DNA of 64,000 nt from Daedaleopsis sinensis (taxonomy: Eukaryota; Basidiomycota; Agaricomycetes; Polyporales; Polyporaceae). Shown piece after piece: positions 33,994 through 45,292 of the stretch. The stretch is from assembly GCA_033807695.1 (NCBI GenBank), contig CM066309.1, positions 2,542,001 to 2,606,000 of the forward strand, read 5' to 3'. The stretch's first letter is position 1; the number at the start of each line of letters is the position of its first letter. The notes below the pieces were generated by a model that was not told the DNA's origin, did no database searches, and was given only the letters and a program-made list of their open reading frames with translations. Position numbers and translations under genes: made by a program.

Positions 33994-35509
33994 TTACTGG
34001 AGCTCGGAGCCTGGAGGTGAGGGTGTAGCGGGATCGTGGTGGAGTTTGTGCGGTTTAGGCCCAGACTGAGACCACGGAGTCCGACGAGGTGCGCATCATA
34101 CTTTTCTTGTCGGGCGTAGTGCGGGAAACCCGCTTCGGGCGGGTTATGTGAGATGGCAGACATGGGATTTGTCAATGGGAGGGAAGGTGGAGGCGGGTAT
34201 ATGGACGCTACGCTCTACAATGCGTACGGTCGATATACCCTGTGCAGGTGAACCACACTCATTCTGAGTTCCCTGAGATGATATATGGCACTCTCCCAGA
34301 ATGCGTAATGTGTCGTGTCGTATAGATGGCATGCACTCCATAGATTTGCTTTCACAGCTTTACCTCGTGTACCGTCGTTACTCTGATCTTTGCAATTGTA
34401 TATGTCGCTTTCCACTGCACTTATAAGAGTGCGTCGAGCCAATATACCTGCATACGTCGTCGTTAATCGATCAACGAACTGGTATTCCAGGCTATAAAAC
34501 TTCATTCCGAGGACGCGAACAGCATAAATTGACAACTGCACGAGTACATGGTATAGACATGGACACACAGAACATGCATTCGGTAAACTAGAGGTGAAGT
34601 ATCCAAACGTACGACGACCCGTGAAACTCGATAAGTCTGTACCACCCCTGGTAAGGAAAAGCACGCCCTCGCCGTGTCCGACACATGGCGTGCGCTCCAG
34701 CTAGGGGAGGGGTCCTGACAAGCAGTTCGGTCTGGGACTTGCGGTAGGCTCCTGCGAGAAAAGTACGACGAGCGTAGACGGTCGCAGGGGGACAATAGTG
34801 CGAGTCCGGAATGAGTAGAGAAAAAGAAAGGCGCGCAGAGGGCAAGGATTTTATACGCTTGGACTGGTCACGTGGAAGGCCAAGGCGCTTATGCTGTACT
34901 GAACGCCGAGTTCAATTGAGTCGAGTTCCTTGGGGGTCTTCCGTCGCCGATGACTGGTAAGTTACGACGGTCGACCTCCTCCATCCTCCCGACTCACCAC
35001 ACGATCGAAGGGCGAGTCAATGTACTGGCAGTACCGTACGCGCCGATTCGCGTAAGGTCACGACCATGCGCCTGTCACAATGTACGGCTTCAAGCTTTCA
35101 AGGTCGACCGAGAGTCTTACGCCCACCGTCGCCGACTTATGCACTAGGCGATATTCTGTTACCCTCACCTTTGCTCGAACGTTGCAACCGGACTTATGCG
35201 ATGGGCGATACGCGAGTTGTAACGCGAGGCGTTGATTGAAGCAGCTCCAAGTTGCCTCCAACGCTCTGCAACTTCGTCTCCTAGTCTCCGAGACCGATCT
35301 CATCCGAGTCGCAAGTATCCAATAACATTGCACATAATGCTCTATGCTCTGAAAGCCAAGGTATAAGAGTCATCACGTTCTCTAACATAAACCTATTGAG
35401 CACTTATATAGACCGCATACTTTATAGATCTTCAAAGTGGTTGGCCCACCGGGGTCACCGCGCGAGCGCATATACTCGCGGACGGATACATAGATTTTCA
35501 TCACCGAGA
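33994..35509. other. 1.5 kb intergenic, possible minus-strand transcript
   Basis: No protein family recognised. On the minus strand a TATAAAAT box (34848-34855) is followed by a CT-rich leader, which would suit a Pol II promoter, but only short unremarkable frames follow. Confidence 0.35.
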
Positions 35510-37238
35510 TCACAGGCGCGACTTCGACAGAGGGACATACAAGGGGGTGTCCTCGCCCTGGGCGAACGCAAGAACGTCGAGCTTGAAGAAGCGTTCGCGC
35601 GGTAACCAGGTCATCACCGATCGCTTGTAGGGGAAATCGAAAGACTGCAGGGGTGCAAGACATCTATCAGCATCCGCTGCCCGAGTATCACCGCGGAGTT
35701 GGTAGTCGGAGATCATCTCGCCTCAGGGAGAAAGAAGGCCTCCATCCGACGCAAATGTGCGCACACAGAGGTGCACGACAAGATGATGAAGCTGATCTTG
35801 ACGAGAGACATGACTCACCGTCTCCAGATTCATGCCGACCGTCTCGGACAGAACGATGACCGCCTCGTTGTTCGCCTTCGGCTCGCCAATAACTCGGAGG
35901 GTGCGCGCGTCCGTCAAGAACAAGAAGTGCTGAATACCGGCGATCCAGGCTTTTGCTACATGGGAAAACGCAGGGTAGGGTGGAGGGAAGCCTCCCGTCA
36001 GTTGCTGACACAGTTTTGCCACAGATGCCGAGACGTACATCGATGCAATCCACGGAATTTCGGTTCTCCTACGAGGATGTGCAGGCCGCGATCGTAGTCC
36101 CAGGCACCGCCCGGTACGTACGTCGCCACATGGTTCTCCTGCGAAACAGACGTTTCAGAACGATCTGGCTAGGAATGGCTCCTACCCCTCTGTGGGCGCA
36201 GGCGCACTGGTGTGAAGAAACGCGAACCGCGCGCACCTTGATGTACACCAACTCGGCGTAGCCCATGAGCTCTCCGTCCCAGCTCATCATGACCGGCAGC
36301 ACCCCGGGGTCAGCCATTTGACTGCGGATGTATTGCCGGTGCTTTTCGATCGGGCCGCGCTCCCCCCAGCCGCGGTTGACGTGGTCGCTGTTGTGCCACC
36401 GGTGGAAGGCCGCAAGGTGGGGGGACACTTCGTCCTCGCCGTCCGCGCCAAGGTCCAAGTACGCGAACTCGAGCGTGTGTCCTATCGACGGGAAGTACTT
36501 GCGGTACACCACTTCCCCCGGGGGCGGCTTGGGTGGCCGCAGCGGGTGGCCGGCGATCACGAGCGGGGTGCGGGTGAAGGACTGCACGTACGGGAATGGC
36601 GCGCTCGTGAGCCTGGCCGTATGGCCCCGGAGCCAGCCTCGGTTGTGGAACGTCGTTGTCCCTGCGCCTTGCCAGAACGTCTCACGGAGGAGGAAGAGCT
36701 CGGGCTCGCCCGCGCTTGACGTGTCTCCCAATAGGGTGTGCCGTTTCCTCGCAAGCCCCGAGTTGAGCAGGTATGTCGTGAGCTCTGCAGAGTTCGTTAC
36801 GCCCTGCGAGAGCACGATAGGGATGGTTTCCTGCTTGTGGAAAAGGGTGTGGAGGACGTTGAGCGCGCCCCAGAGATCCGCGACCGTGATGTCCGTTGAC
36901 GCGTTTTGCTCGACCGCGGCGGCGGGCAAAAATTCGAGGAGCGGGAACTTGGGTATGTGGTTGGCCGAGTTCTCGTGTGGTGTGCCTACGGCGGAGATGA
37001 CGAGGGCGAGAGAACGGGGGAGCGTACGATATGCACAGGCTACGGTGCCTTCGATCGCGACTTTGGTTGGCCTAGTCGCGTCCTGGGGCTCCTCGATGTC
37101 GACGCGGGCGTCGTCGGGAAGCACGAGAACACGTCTCCATCTCCCGTGGCCGGCGAGGTTTGCCTGTGTAGACTGGAGTCGGTGGCCTGCACTGTCCATG
37201 GCGGCGAGGGTATGAATTGTCTGCATGCTCGGTGCCAT
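35510..37238 (-). CDS. Siderophore-type N-acyltransferase (SidF/SidL/IucB-like)
   Basis: Minus exons 36237-37238, 36039-36138, 35819-35955 and 35510-35644 join in phase to 457 aa. The C-terminal half is the acyltransferase domain of hydroxamate siderophore enzymes: HRWHNSDHVNRGWGERGP, LPVMMSWDGELMGYAELVYI, then DYDRGLHILVGEPKFRGLHR, KAWIAGIQHFLFLTDARTLR, VIGEPKANNEAV and FDFPYKRS. It would transfer an acyl group from CoA to N5-hydroxyornithine. The open frame extends to 37448, but the Met at 37238 gives the usual family length. No hydroxylase or NRPS gene is adjacent, so its pathway partners lie elsewhere. Acyl specificity (acetyl or mevalonyl) is not readable. Confidence 0.9.
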
Positions 37239-37991
37239 ATCTGATAAGATTTCCGTTTTGTCACCGTGAGATAAAATGTCGCAATGTGCCGAGATGTAGA
37301 CGCGGACAGACGCGGACGTAGCGCGGACATCTCGGTCGGACTCCTCGGACGAGTCCTTACACCCCACATTCACAGTAGCCGGGAAGGTGTCAAATAGGCA
37401 TTGAAGAACTGGAGGGCAACGTATAGATGTCGCTTGGTATGATTCCAACTCCTCAATGACCGGCTAGAGCTGACAGTACCCAGTGGTATTCCATGTCTAC
37501 TAGGCTCGCCAGTCGGGTGATATGTTCTCCGATTTCCGTATGTTCGTTGTGCGTAAATTCAATCTATCTCAAGCTACTTACAGTCTTACAGGGTGGCAGG
37601 TCTTGCAACGCTTCGAGCGGCCACTGGATCCCGATAAGGCGCACATGCAACCGCATTGTGACGTATTCCGTCCAGGACCACAAGGGACCACAGCGGGCAC
37701 AAGTGACGGCACGAACCTCAATTGAGGATGGCTCTGGAACGCCTGGAGACTTGGCAAGCTGTTGAACACCGGGACACGTCTCGGCAGGAGATCTTTCAGC
37801 GTCTACCGACAACTAAATCTCCCGACGACGCTTGGTGATGATGGAGGCCATGTTTATCCCCTTTTACCACGCCGCCAGACCGCAGACCGCTGTTCGCTAC
37901 ATATATCACTTCCCTTCTTTCCCCCACACTCGAAGCCTGCACGGTCTTCCCTCTTCCTCGAGCTCGCTGCAAGGGCAGCAGCGTCCCCGCC
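37239..37991. other. Divergent promoter region
   Basis: It lies between the minus-strand acyltransferase and the plus-strand membrane protein. A GCTACATATATCAC motif near 37895 may be a core promoter for the plus gene. No gene seen. Confidence 0.4.
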
Positions 37992-39451
37992 ATGCTGGAG
38001 TCCGTCCAGTCCCGCGGTGCATACGCGATCATAGTCAGCGATGCGGTCGAGATCATCCTGTTTGGTATGTGTACCGACTTCTCCTTTGATCCCGATATCG
38101 CGGCGGACCGCGCCGCGGGCGTGTGCTGATCATACTCACATTTCTGCGTGCACGCTTATGCACGGCCACAGGCATCTACACGATATTCTACACGTTCGCC
38201 CTCATCATCCTGACGCTGTGTAGAAGGCCCATCCCGACTTTCCGCAGGACATTGGTCGCTTGGATGACCGTGCTGTTCGTAGCGTGCATGGCGGTGCGTG
38301 CATATATCTCCGGGCCGCCATACGGTTGGCATGTGTCTGGGTGCGGGGCGAGGCGGACGTAGCTCACGCCTGTCATTCCTGTCAGCATTGCAGTATGGTC
38401 ACCACAGACAGACATACCTCCTTCACGGTATGTCGCCAGAGCCCTTACCGCCGCATCCACGCGATCCTCATCCAATTTTTCTCGCGCAGTCCGGCTGGCC
38501 AATGCCCAGCGCGCGCGAGATGAGCGGCCTGCTGCGTGTTACGGACATCCAGTTCAAGGTCTGCTGCTTCTTCTCGCAGCTCGTCATGGTAAGTTTGCAT
38601 TCCGGCGCAAAAGTCCGTCCTGCTTGATTGATGAGTTGTCTTTGTGATAGATACACCGCTGCTGGACAGTGTGGGACTATAAGTACTCTATACTCGTCGG
38701 GCCCTTGATCATGGCCGCTGCCGCAATGAGTACGTCATCCTTTCTCCTTAATCTCCCGGGAATAGCCTCATGAGGACACCGCTCAATTCACTCGTCCTTC
38801 CCAGCCTGCGCCTTGGTTGGCCCTATACGTTTAGACACGTCGGAGTTTGTCTCCCCGTTTGTCGCCCCACGGCTCTTGGCTTTCGACATAGCGTTCTGCG
38901 TTATCTCGCTCTTGGTCTACGCCCTGGTCACCTACCTGATCATCCTGCATCTCCGACGCGTCTCTGCACCGCTCCGGAACTTCCAGTCCATGGAGGCACT
39001 CGTCTGGTCCCTCGCTAGCGCATGCATCGAAGCTGGCGGACTTCTAGTGATCGCGCAGCTTGCGGTCGTCGTTCTGCTCGCTCTCGACAACCCTGCCATC
39101 ATCATTGCGGAGAGCGTCGCAACGCAAATTTACGTACGTACACTCTCATCCACAGTCGCCCCTTCCACCACGATCCCCTTTCGTCCATCCCTGTACTACT
39201 TGTTTGCCTCTGCTTTTTCATAAGCATTCTATTTGTTCTGAAACAAATGAAGCTAATCTCGGTTTGCTGCACCGCAGGGAATCGCCCCCACGCTCATGGT
39301 CATCCGTTTGGGCCTTAGCCTCCTGCCCCGCGGTCGACGGTGGGACTCGACAACGCCGCAGTTCAGCACCTTCCTCAGCACCTTCTACACATCTGAAGAA
39401 TCGGAGGATATCGAGCTCGACAGCCCGGATGCATGCAGGCGCTACCAATAG
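37992..39451 (+). CDS. Basidiomycete seven-helix membrane protein
   Basis: Seven exons (37992-38064, 38172-38293, 38386-38427, 38490-38588, 38651-38729, 38805-39133, 39278-39451) give 305 aa in one consistent frame. Helices in order: IIVSDAVEIILFGIYTIFYT-FALIIL, TLVAWMTVLFVACMA, FKVCCFFSQLVM (with IHRCWTVWDYKY after it), ILVGPLIMAAAAM, LLAFDIAFCVISLLVYALVT, LASACIEAGGLLVIAQLAVV and GIAPTLMVIRLGLSLL. The pattern R-C-x-x-V-W after helix 3 and G-I-A-P-T in the last helix mark a large, unnamed family of agaricomycete integral membrane proteins. Receptor-like topology is seen; a receptor function is not shown. The C-tail is acidic. Confidence 0.75.
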
Positions 39452-40534
39452 CCGGTCGCATTGAGTGGGGTGCGTCACGGTCGACAGGGCCAATCAGTCG
39501 CAGCTATTCATCGCAGGGTGCAGCACATATCCGAGCTCGCCAGCCGATCGCTCCCTCCATTGCATTGGACCGCAGGTCGGGTCCGTTACCCGTGCGCAGG
39601 GATAGTGTCACGACATGTAGCTCCGGTTTGCTGCGCAAGGACGCCGACGCTCATGCTGCTCTCGCGGGGACACACAAAGAGCGCGGATGCCGGCATGTCC
39701 AGCGCGATCGATTGCAGGCGGGCGAGTCTTGTGCGCGGCGACCGGGATGCCGCGGCCTGCCTTTCGGAGACCAGGAAGATGGGTATGGGATCGAGTTTCG
39801 ACCGCCAGGTCAGCGTGGCACAGTGGGAGAGGTGCTTGATTCGCAATCCTGCGTTGCCGGATATCAACCTTTCCCACACGAGGTCCCACCGTTCAGCAAG
39901 CCTGGCCAGTTTCTCGGGAGGCGTGCGGTATCGTCAGCGCGATTCCGGACTCCGATCGACGGGGCAGGGTAGAGGGAGATTGTGCGACAATAGGTAGATC
40001 TGACTACTCCGGATCCAGGGATGGTGGCAGGGCAGGGCATACAATCTCAGGAGGGTGGAAGTGTACGAGTGATGGATTAGGATGTTGAGATTAATGCGGA
40101 CATGATTACTTGATCATGTATACTGTCGTTGCGATGGCATTGTATATTCATGGTGCTGTTTGTTACTTGTATCATTAGATGTTAACATATTGGATGACGC
40201 CGCGCCTTCAGAATACTTGTGCTCTCACTCTGAACGGACATAATGGATCATCGATCATACATCAGGCGGAGCTCTGCATGGTACCTGCACAGATGGGAGG
40301 ACCTGCCCGTTGAGTTAATTCTGCCAGTGCTACCAGATGCTCCCGTCGGTACTCTGAAGGAGTCACTAGTAGGAGTCAGTCCTGGTCATGGTGTACAGAC
40401 GGCTTACGCACAAATCGAAGTCTCGGAGACAATTTATGATGTCATCAATGAACTTCCTCGGCCTACTCGCCAGCCTCTACATGATCGCTTGCTTTCACCG
40501 ACCCATTCGAGAGCAAAGAACTTGAAAACGAATG
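39452..40534. other. Convergent intergenic region
   Basis: Open frames at 39433-39997 have no family features. AT-rich sequence around 40070-40200 fits 3' ends of the two converging genes. Confidence 0.4.
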
Positions 40535-42977
40535 CTATATATCGCTCGAGGGAAGGTTAGCCAATATGTCCGCGGTGGTCACTCCATGGAAGACTTCGTG
40601 GTCGTTGTCCACATTACACACGGTGTCGTTCGCAGGGAGCTGAATGCGCATATCGAGAAACCACTCGATGAGTACACACGTCGCGCATCTCTCATACGAG
40701 AAGAGCAATACAACTCACCGTCCCATTCACCATGTATGCTACAAAAATATCGTGCATGCAGGCCGACGGCTGGGCGTTCGATGAATGCTGGCAAGTATAT
40801 CAGGAGAGCCCATAACGTGCAGCAAGAATCATAAGAAATAACGCACGCCGAAACTGTTCAGCCGCACTAATGCGGCGCCGTCACCCAGGAAACCCGCCAA
40901 TGCCTGCGCGCCGGAGAGCGGGGTAACCGGATCGTACTTGGAAGAGACTGCTCAGCTACTCTCGCAGACCGCGGTATCGAGAGCAGGGCGTGGTACTTGC
41001 CGTGCTTGAGGCGATTAGAATCTTATTCGCAAGGCTGCTGTTCCACGGGCCTTGGTATCGCTCGACCGCGCGAACAGGCCAGAATGAACAGGCTAGACCA
41101 GGCCATATGGACGCGACTGTGGTTCAAGAGAGATGATCAGTTGGGAGGTCCATATATTCCCGCAGCAGCAAGGAGGGCCGTACACATGTGCGAGATTGTC
41201 TGTGTACCCTTGATGACGGCCTCGAAGACATGTGTCATATTGACGCGTGGATCTATGTCCACGCTATCCCCGCAAAATATCGATTCGAAACTGTAGCGTC
41301 TCGTCTCGTTCCTTGCACCTTGGCGCGGGCGCAGACTGCACAAACAGCTCAATATATTTACAGCCGGTGTTCCACAGGGTGACTAGACTGCACTTACATA
41401 TGGCGGCGATGCAGCTCTTGGTACATGGAGTAATCCCTGTAGGTTAAGTTAAAACCGGACTCCTCTTCGACGGTCTTAACTGCTCTGGGGTAAAAGTCAT
41501 TGATGAAGCTGGACCAAGTGGTCGGCTGGTACATCGCGCGCTTGAGGGTTGCTGCGACGTCATGGTTGAATGTTAGATGAAGATGCCTGCATCGTACATA
41601 CCATGCAGGACGGAGGGATACCGTGACATACCACGAATTTGACTTGACGTGAGCGGAACAGATGCGTTCTTCCGGGCAGCATCGTGTGCGCCATTGATCA
41701 GGGCTTGGATTTTAGCATCTATATCCAGTGGACCGTCGCCTTCAGATGCCGCAGCACAGCCCTGCGGCCCAGCGAGTGCGCATCCCGTGATCAGTCCTTT
41801 ATAGACAGTGTCTGCGGACTCGTATTGCTTCGCGTCCCAGACCTATATCACGTCCAGCTTTTAACGAGATGTCAAGGCACACAGTGGTGGCTTACCATCG
41901 ATGTCTCTTCCGTAGCGAATGTTTGAGGGTTCACGACGCCGTTGAGAATCACACGTCCTACACGCTGCGACGCAAGGTCATTTCACAGATCACTGAAAGC
42001 GATGAGCCTTCTCACCTCGGGAAACACTGCGATGTTGTGAATGATAGTCAAACAATGTGGGAAGACTACTTCTTGATACTCACTGTTCACGAACCAGGCT
42101 CCAATTAGAGTGCCATAGGAGACCCCGATATAATTGATAGGCGTGTCGGGGCCGTTGATTGCGTTCGCCATCGACACCATGTCCCGAACCGTGGCCGCTG
42201 TACCAATATAGCGCAGGTGCTTCCCGCTTGGTCCGTCGAGGCACTTCTGCTCAAACTGGCGGTACTTGTACTGCATGAGCGGAGCCTGCGAAAAGAGTTC
42301 TTGCTTGTCTGCGGGGTCGGTGAAGTTGCCGGTCTCCTCTATGCCAGCGAGCTCGACCGTGCCATTCCAAAAGCTGTTGTACTCTTCGACGCTATCGAAG
42401 CAGTAGACCTCCCCAGGCCTAGTACAGCTAGTCAGTCATGGGTGCGCACGACTAACGTGAAGCGCAGACTGTAGTGCTACTCACATAGAACGGCTACCGA
42501 CACCGCGCGGATCCCAGCTGACAATGTCATAGACACCTCCTGTCACAGACAAAAGAAAGTTCGTGATTTCAGTGTCATGCAAGGCTTCTACTCCAGGCCC
42601 ACCCGGCCCTCCTGTTCCGACCCTCAGAGTTAGCAAATTCCGTAATACCCGTGTGCTAACTTTCAACATGCCTGGGTTAAAGAACACCGTGCCGCGGCTC
42701 GCTCCGGCGGCACTAGCCTTTACCATGGCAATACTCGCCCGACCGACCGACAAGTCGTAGTAGTCCAGGGGTACTGAGATGTACGCGCATTGAAGTCGAG
42801 GATTTGTTACGTCAAGAGCGTCACAGGGTCCCCATTCCAGGCCTGAACCAACCTGGCGGTATGCGTGAGTACGTCGCGTCAACTTGAACTTGGCAGACTT
42901 ACTGGTCGACCCGACAAGGCGTGCCAGACGACCTGCCAGAAGGCAGCGAGTCGGAGCAGTGGAGTCAGCGGGAACAT
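40535..42977 (-). CDS. Secreted TAP-like alpha/beta hydrolase, copy on minus strand
   Basis: Collinear with the plus-strand gene at 51118-53579, and every exon stays open. Start MFPLTPLLRLAAFWQVVWHA, then LEWGPCDALDVTNPRLQCAY, VPLDYYD, GGVYDIVSWDPRGVGSRSM, nucleophile elbow GVSYGT, GDSVDIDPRVNMTHVFEA, SFWPVRAVERYQGPWN, then YDPVTPLSGAQAL (catalytic Asp), SFG-HSSN (His) and VCNVDNDHEVF, ending LPSSDI. This is a serine hydrolase with an S33/TAP C-terminal domain; such enzymes cut N-terminal peptides or esters. It has a hydrophobic, Trp-rich leader. Unusual splicing: an 11-nt exon at 42016-42026, a GC donor after FFNPG, and a second GC donor (GCAAGT) before YDPVTP. Confidence 0.88.
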
Positions 42978-43437
42978 AGACATAGGAAAAGACCTGCCAG
43001 CAGAACATATGAAAGGAGCTAGCGCTAACACTGTGACCACGAGATTCAAACGAGATTTGTCAGTCTGAGTGAGCGCTTCCTTCTTGTGGTTGACGAATTA
43101 GGCGCGTGAACTACACCGGATTTCAACACAGCTGCCACTCATCTTCATCTTCGGATTGTTTGCGAGCGAGTCGACTAGCCTGGTACGCGTCGGGCCTTAG
43201 GTTGTCTCGCCGCGGGCTCGATCACGACATCCCTCCAGCAGAGTACGACATAGATGCTCATGTAGATAGTGCCAACAAGTCTGTGACTTCGTGACTAATA
43301 CCTCGTTCTTGCTGATCAAGTCGACTCGGACGCCGACCCCATCGATCGCGATACTCTTATAACGCGGTGGGGACATTCAACTAAGCAGCGACCAGCATAA
43401 CCGTCGGAGTACACACTAGACCTACTCAACCCTGAAG
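42978..43437. promoter_or_regulatory. Divergent promoter of hydrolase and quinone oxidoreductase
   Basis: About 460 bp between two divergent starts. CTCTTATAACG near 43350 is a TATA-like element for the oxidoreductase. No gene seen. Confidence 0.4.
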
Positions 43438-45003
43438 ATGACCATCCCGGAGAAGATGCGCGCTGTCGGAATCCGCCAGACGGGAGATATCGACGTGATT
43501 GAGGAGTTGGAGCTGCCTGTCCCTGCAGCTTCCCCGGGAAACGTCCTCATAAAGGTACGCCGATCAGGCTCATCCGGTCGTCCATCTTCCATCGGCATCG
43601 CGTAGCGCAGCCACGAGAACCCCGGACCCCGGATCCCACTATCATCTCCGCTGCAAGTGGACGTCGTGGGGCCGTCACGAGCCGTGCATGTGTCGCAATG
43701 GAGGTGCGAAGTTCGTACTGAGCTATGTACGTTTGTAGGTCCACTACGCAGGCGTAAACTTCATCGATACGTACTTCCGGTAAGTACCCGACCTGTGATG
43801 TCCTCGCGTGCTGATCAAGAGCTCTCCTTGGCATCCTCAGCAAGGGCCTCTACCCGATCAAGGCGTTCCCCACCGCACTGGGAGGGGAGACGGCAGGCGA
43901 GATTGTTGCCTTGCCCTCGGACGAGACCGTGCTCGGTGATAAAGAGTACAAGCTCCGAGGGTTCAAGATCGGAGACAAGGTCACCGCGGTCAGTTCTGGC
44001 ATCCACTCTCCCCCAATGTCGGGCGTTCGCCATCTGACCACGACGGCAGTACGGCTTCGGGGCGTTCGCGGAGTACGTGAGCGTCGCGTGGGACAAGGTC
44101 TACCCGCTCCCAAAGGGGGTCTCGACGCGCGACGCCGCAGCGGCGCTCGTTCAAGGTGCGTCTCACGATGCTAGTCACCTCACCCCCAGCCGCCGCTCAC
44201 ACGGAACCGTCTCTCTAGGCGCGACCGCGCTGACGTTCGTCACGGAGGCGTACAACGTGCAGAAGGGCGACACTGTGCTCGTGCACACCGTCGCGGGCGG
44301 GCTCGGCCTCTTCTTCGCGCAGCTGATCAAGGCGCGCGGCGCGACGGTCATCGGCACGACGAGCACGCCCGAGAAGGCGGCGATCGCGAAGGCGCACGGT
44401 GCGGACCACGTTATCCTCTACAAGGACGAGGACACCGTCCAGCGCGTGCTCGAGCTCACGAACGGCGAGGGCGTGCATGCGATCTTCGACGGGGTCGGGA
44501 AGGACACGTGCGTTCCACTCCCTCCTCTTCTTTGCTTAGTTTGGATGGCAATGAACAGCTGATACTGATATGGGGCGCGACGTCGGAACAGCTTCGAGGC
44601 GGACTTCAAGATGATCCGCCGCAAGGGCACTATCGTCTCCGTCGGCAATGCGTCGGGCGCCGTCCCGCCTTTCCCTCCGCTCAAGCTCGTCGAGAAGAAC
44701 GTGCGCCTTCTCCGCCCGACGTGAGTCTGAGTCTCAGCCCCGGACTTTCGAGCCACTGTCACGGTGGTTCTCCGACGCGTGCTGACGCTCACTCGTCTTA
44801 ATAGTCTCGCCAACTATATGTTCACGCCCGAGGAAGGCCGCAAGTACAGCGAGGAGCTTTTTAAGCTCGTCGCCGACGGAACGCTCAAGGTGACCATCCA
44901 CGCCGAGTATCCGTTCACAGCCGAGGGCGTGCAGCAGGCGCAGAAGGAACTCACAGGCGGGAAGTCGGTCGGGAAGCTGCTTATCAAGATCGCAGAGGCA
45001 TGA
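43438..45003 (+). CDS. NADPH:quinone oxidoreductase, zeta-crystallin type
   Basis: Exons 43438-43554, 43739-43779, 43841-43988, 44050-44155, 44219-44507, 44592-44720 and 44805-45003 give 342 aa. The GroES-like half contains VHYAGVNFIDTYFRKGLYPI and ALGGETAGEIV. The Rossmann half contains VLVHTVAGGLGLFFAQLIKA and GTTSTPEKAAIAKAHGADHV, followed by DGVGKDTFEADF and KGTIVSVGNASG. It ends KSVGKLLIKIAEA. There are no zinc-ligand cysteines, as expected for quinone reductases of the medium-chain superfamily. It should reduce quinones with NADPH in the cytosol; in a wood-decay fungus this may protect against lignin-derived quinones (inference). The second exon is only 41 nt. Confidence 0.95.
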
Positions 45004-45292
45004 ATGGAGACAGTATATCCTGCCTGTATATGAAGGGAAGGAGCGAATCTGTGTAGGATTTGTACGATTGTATAGGGAATATACGCATCGTCAACGCGTC
45101 ACCATTGTAACATCTCTCCCTCCTTGGGCGATCTCTCAAGCGATGTAGATGAGAATAATCACTATGATATATGGTGTATGGCTGATACAGCTTGTCCGAG
45201 GCAATGCAGCACTCTAGTCTAACACGTCCGATGCTTGTAATGGAATCCGGATACAGGCAGGATGCAGCCCATAATGCTCCCAGTCTACAGCA

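Noticed and set aside
33105..34175. A 356-codon minus-strand frame
   Set aside because: Antisense to the DUF1275 gene and its introns; Arg/Ala/Gly-rich shadow.
35510..39451. A siderophore biosynthetic gene cluster
   Set aside because: Only one pathway enzyme is present; neighbours are a DUF1275 protein and an unassigned membrane protein.
39433..39997. Overlapping 178-179 codon frames after the seven-helix gene
   Set aside because: No splice partners, signal or domain, and two frames overlap with similar composition, as in noncoding DNA.
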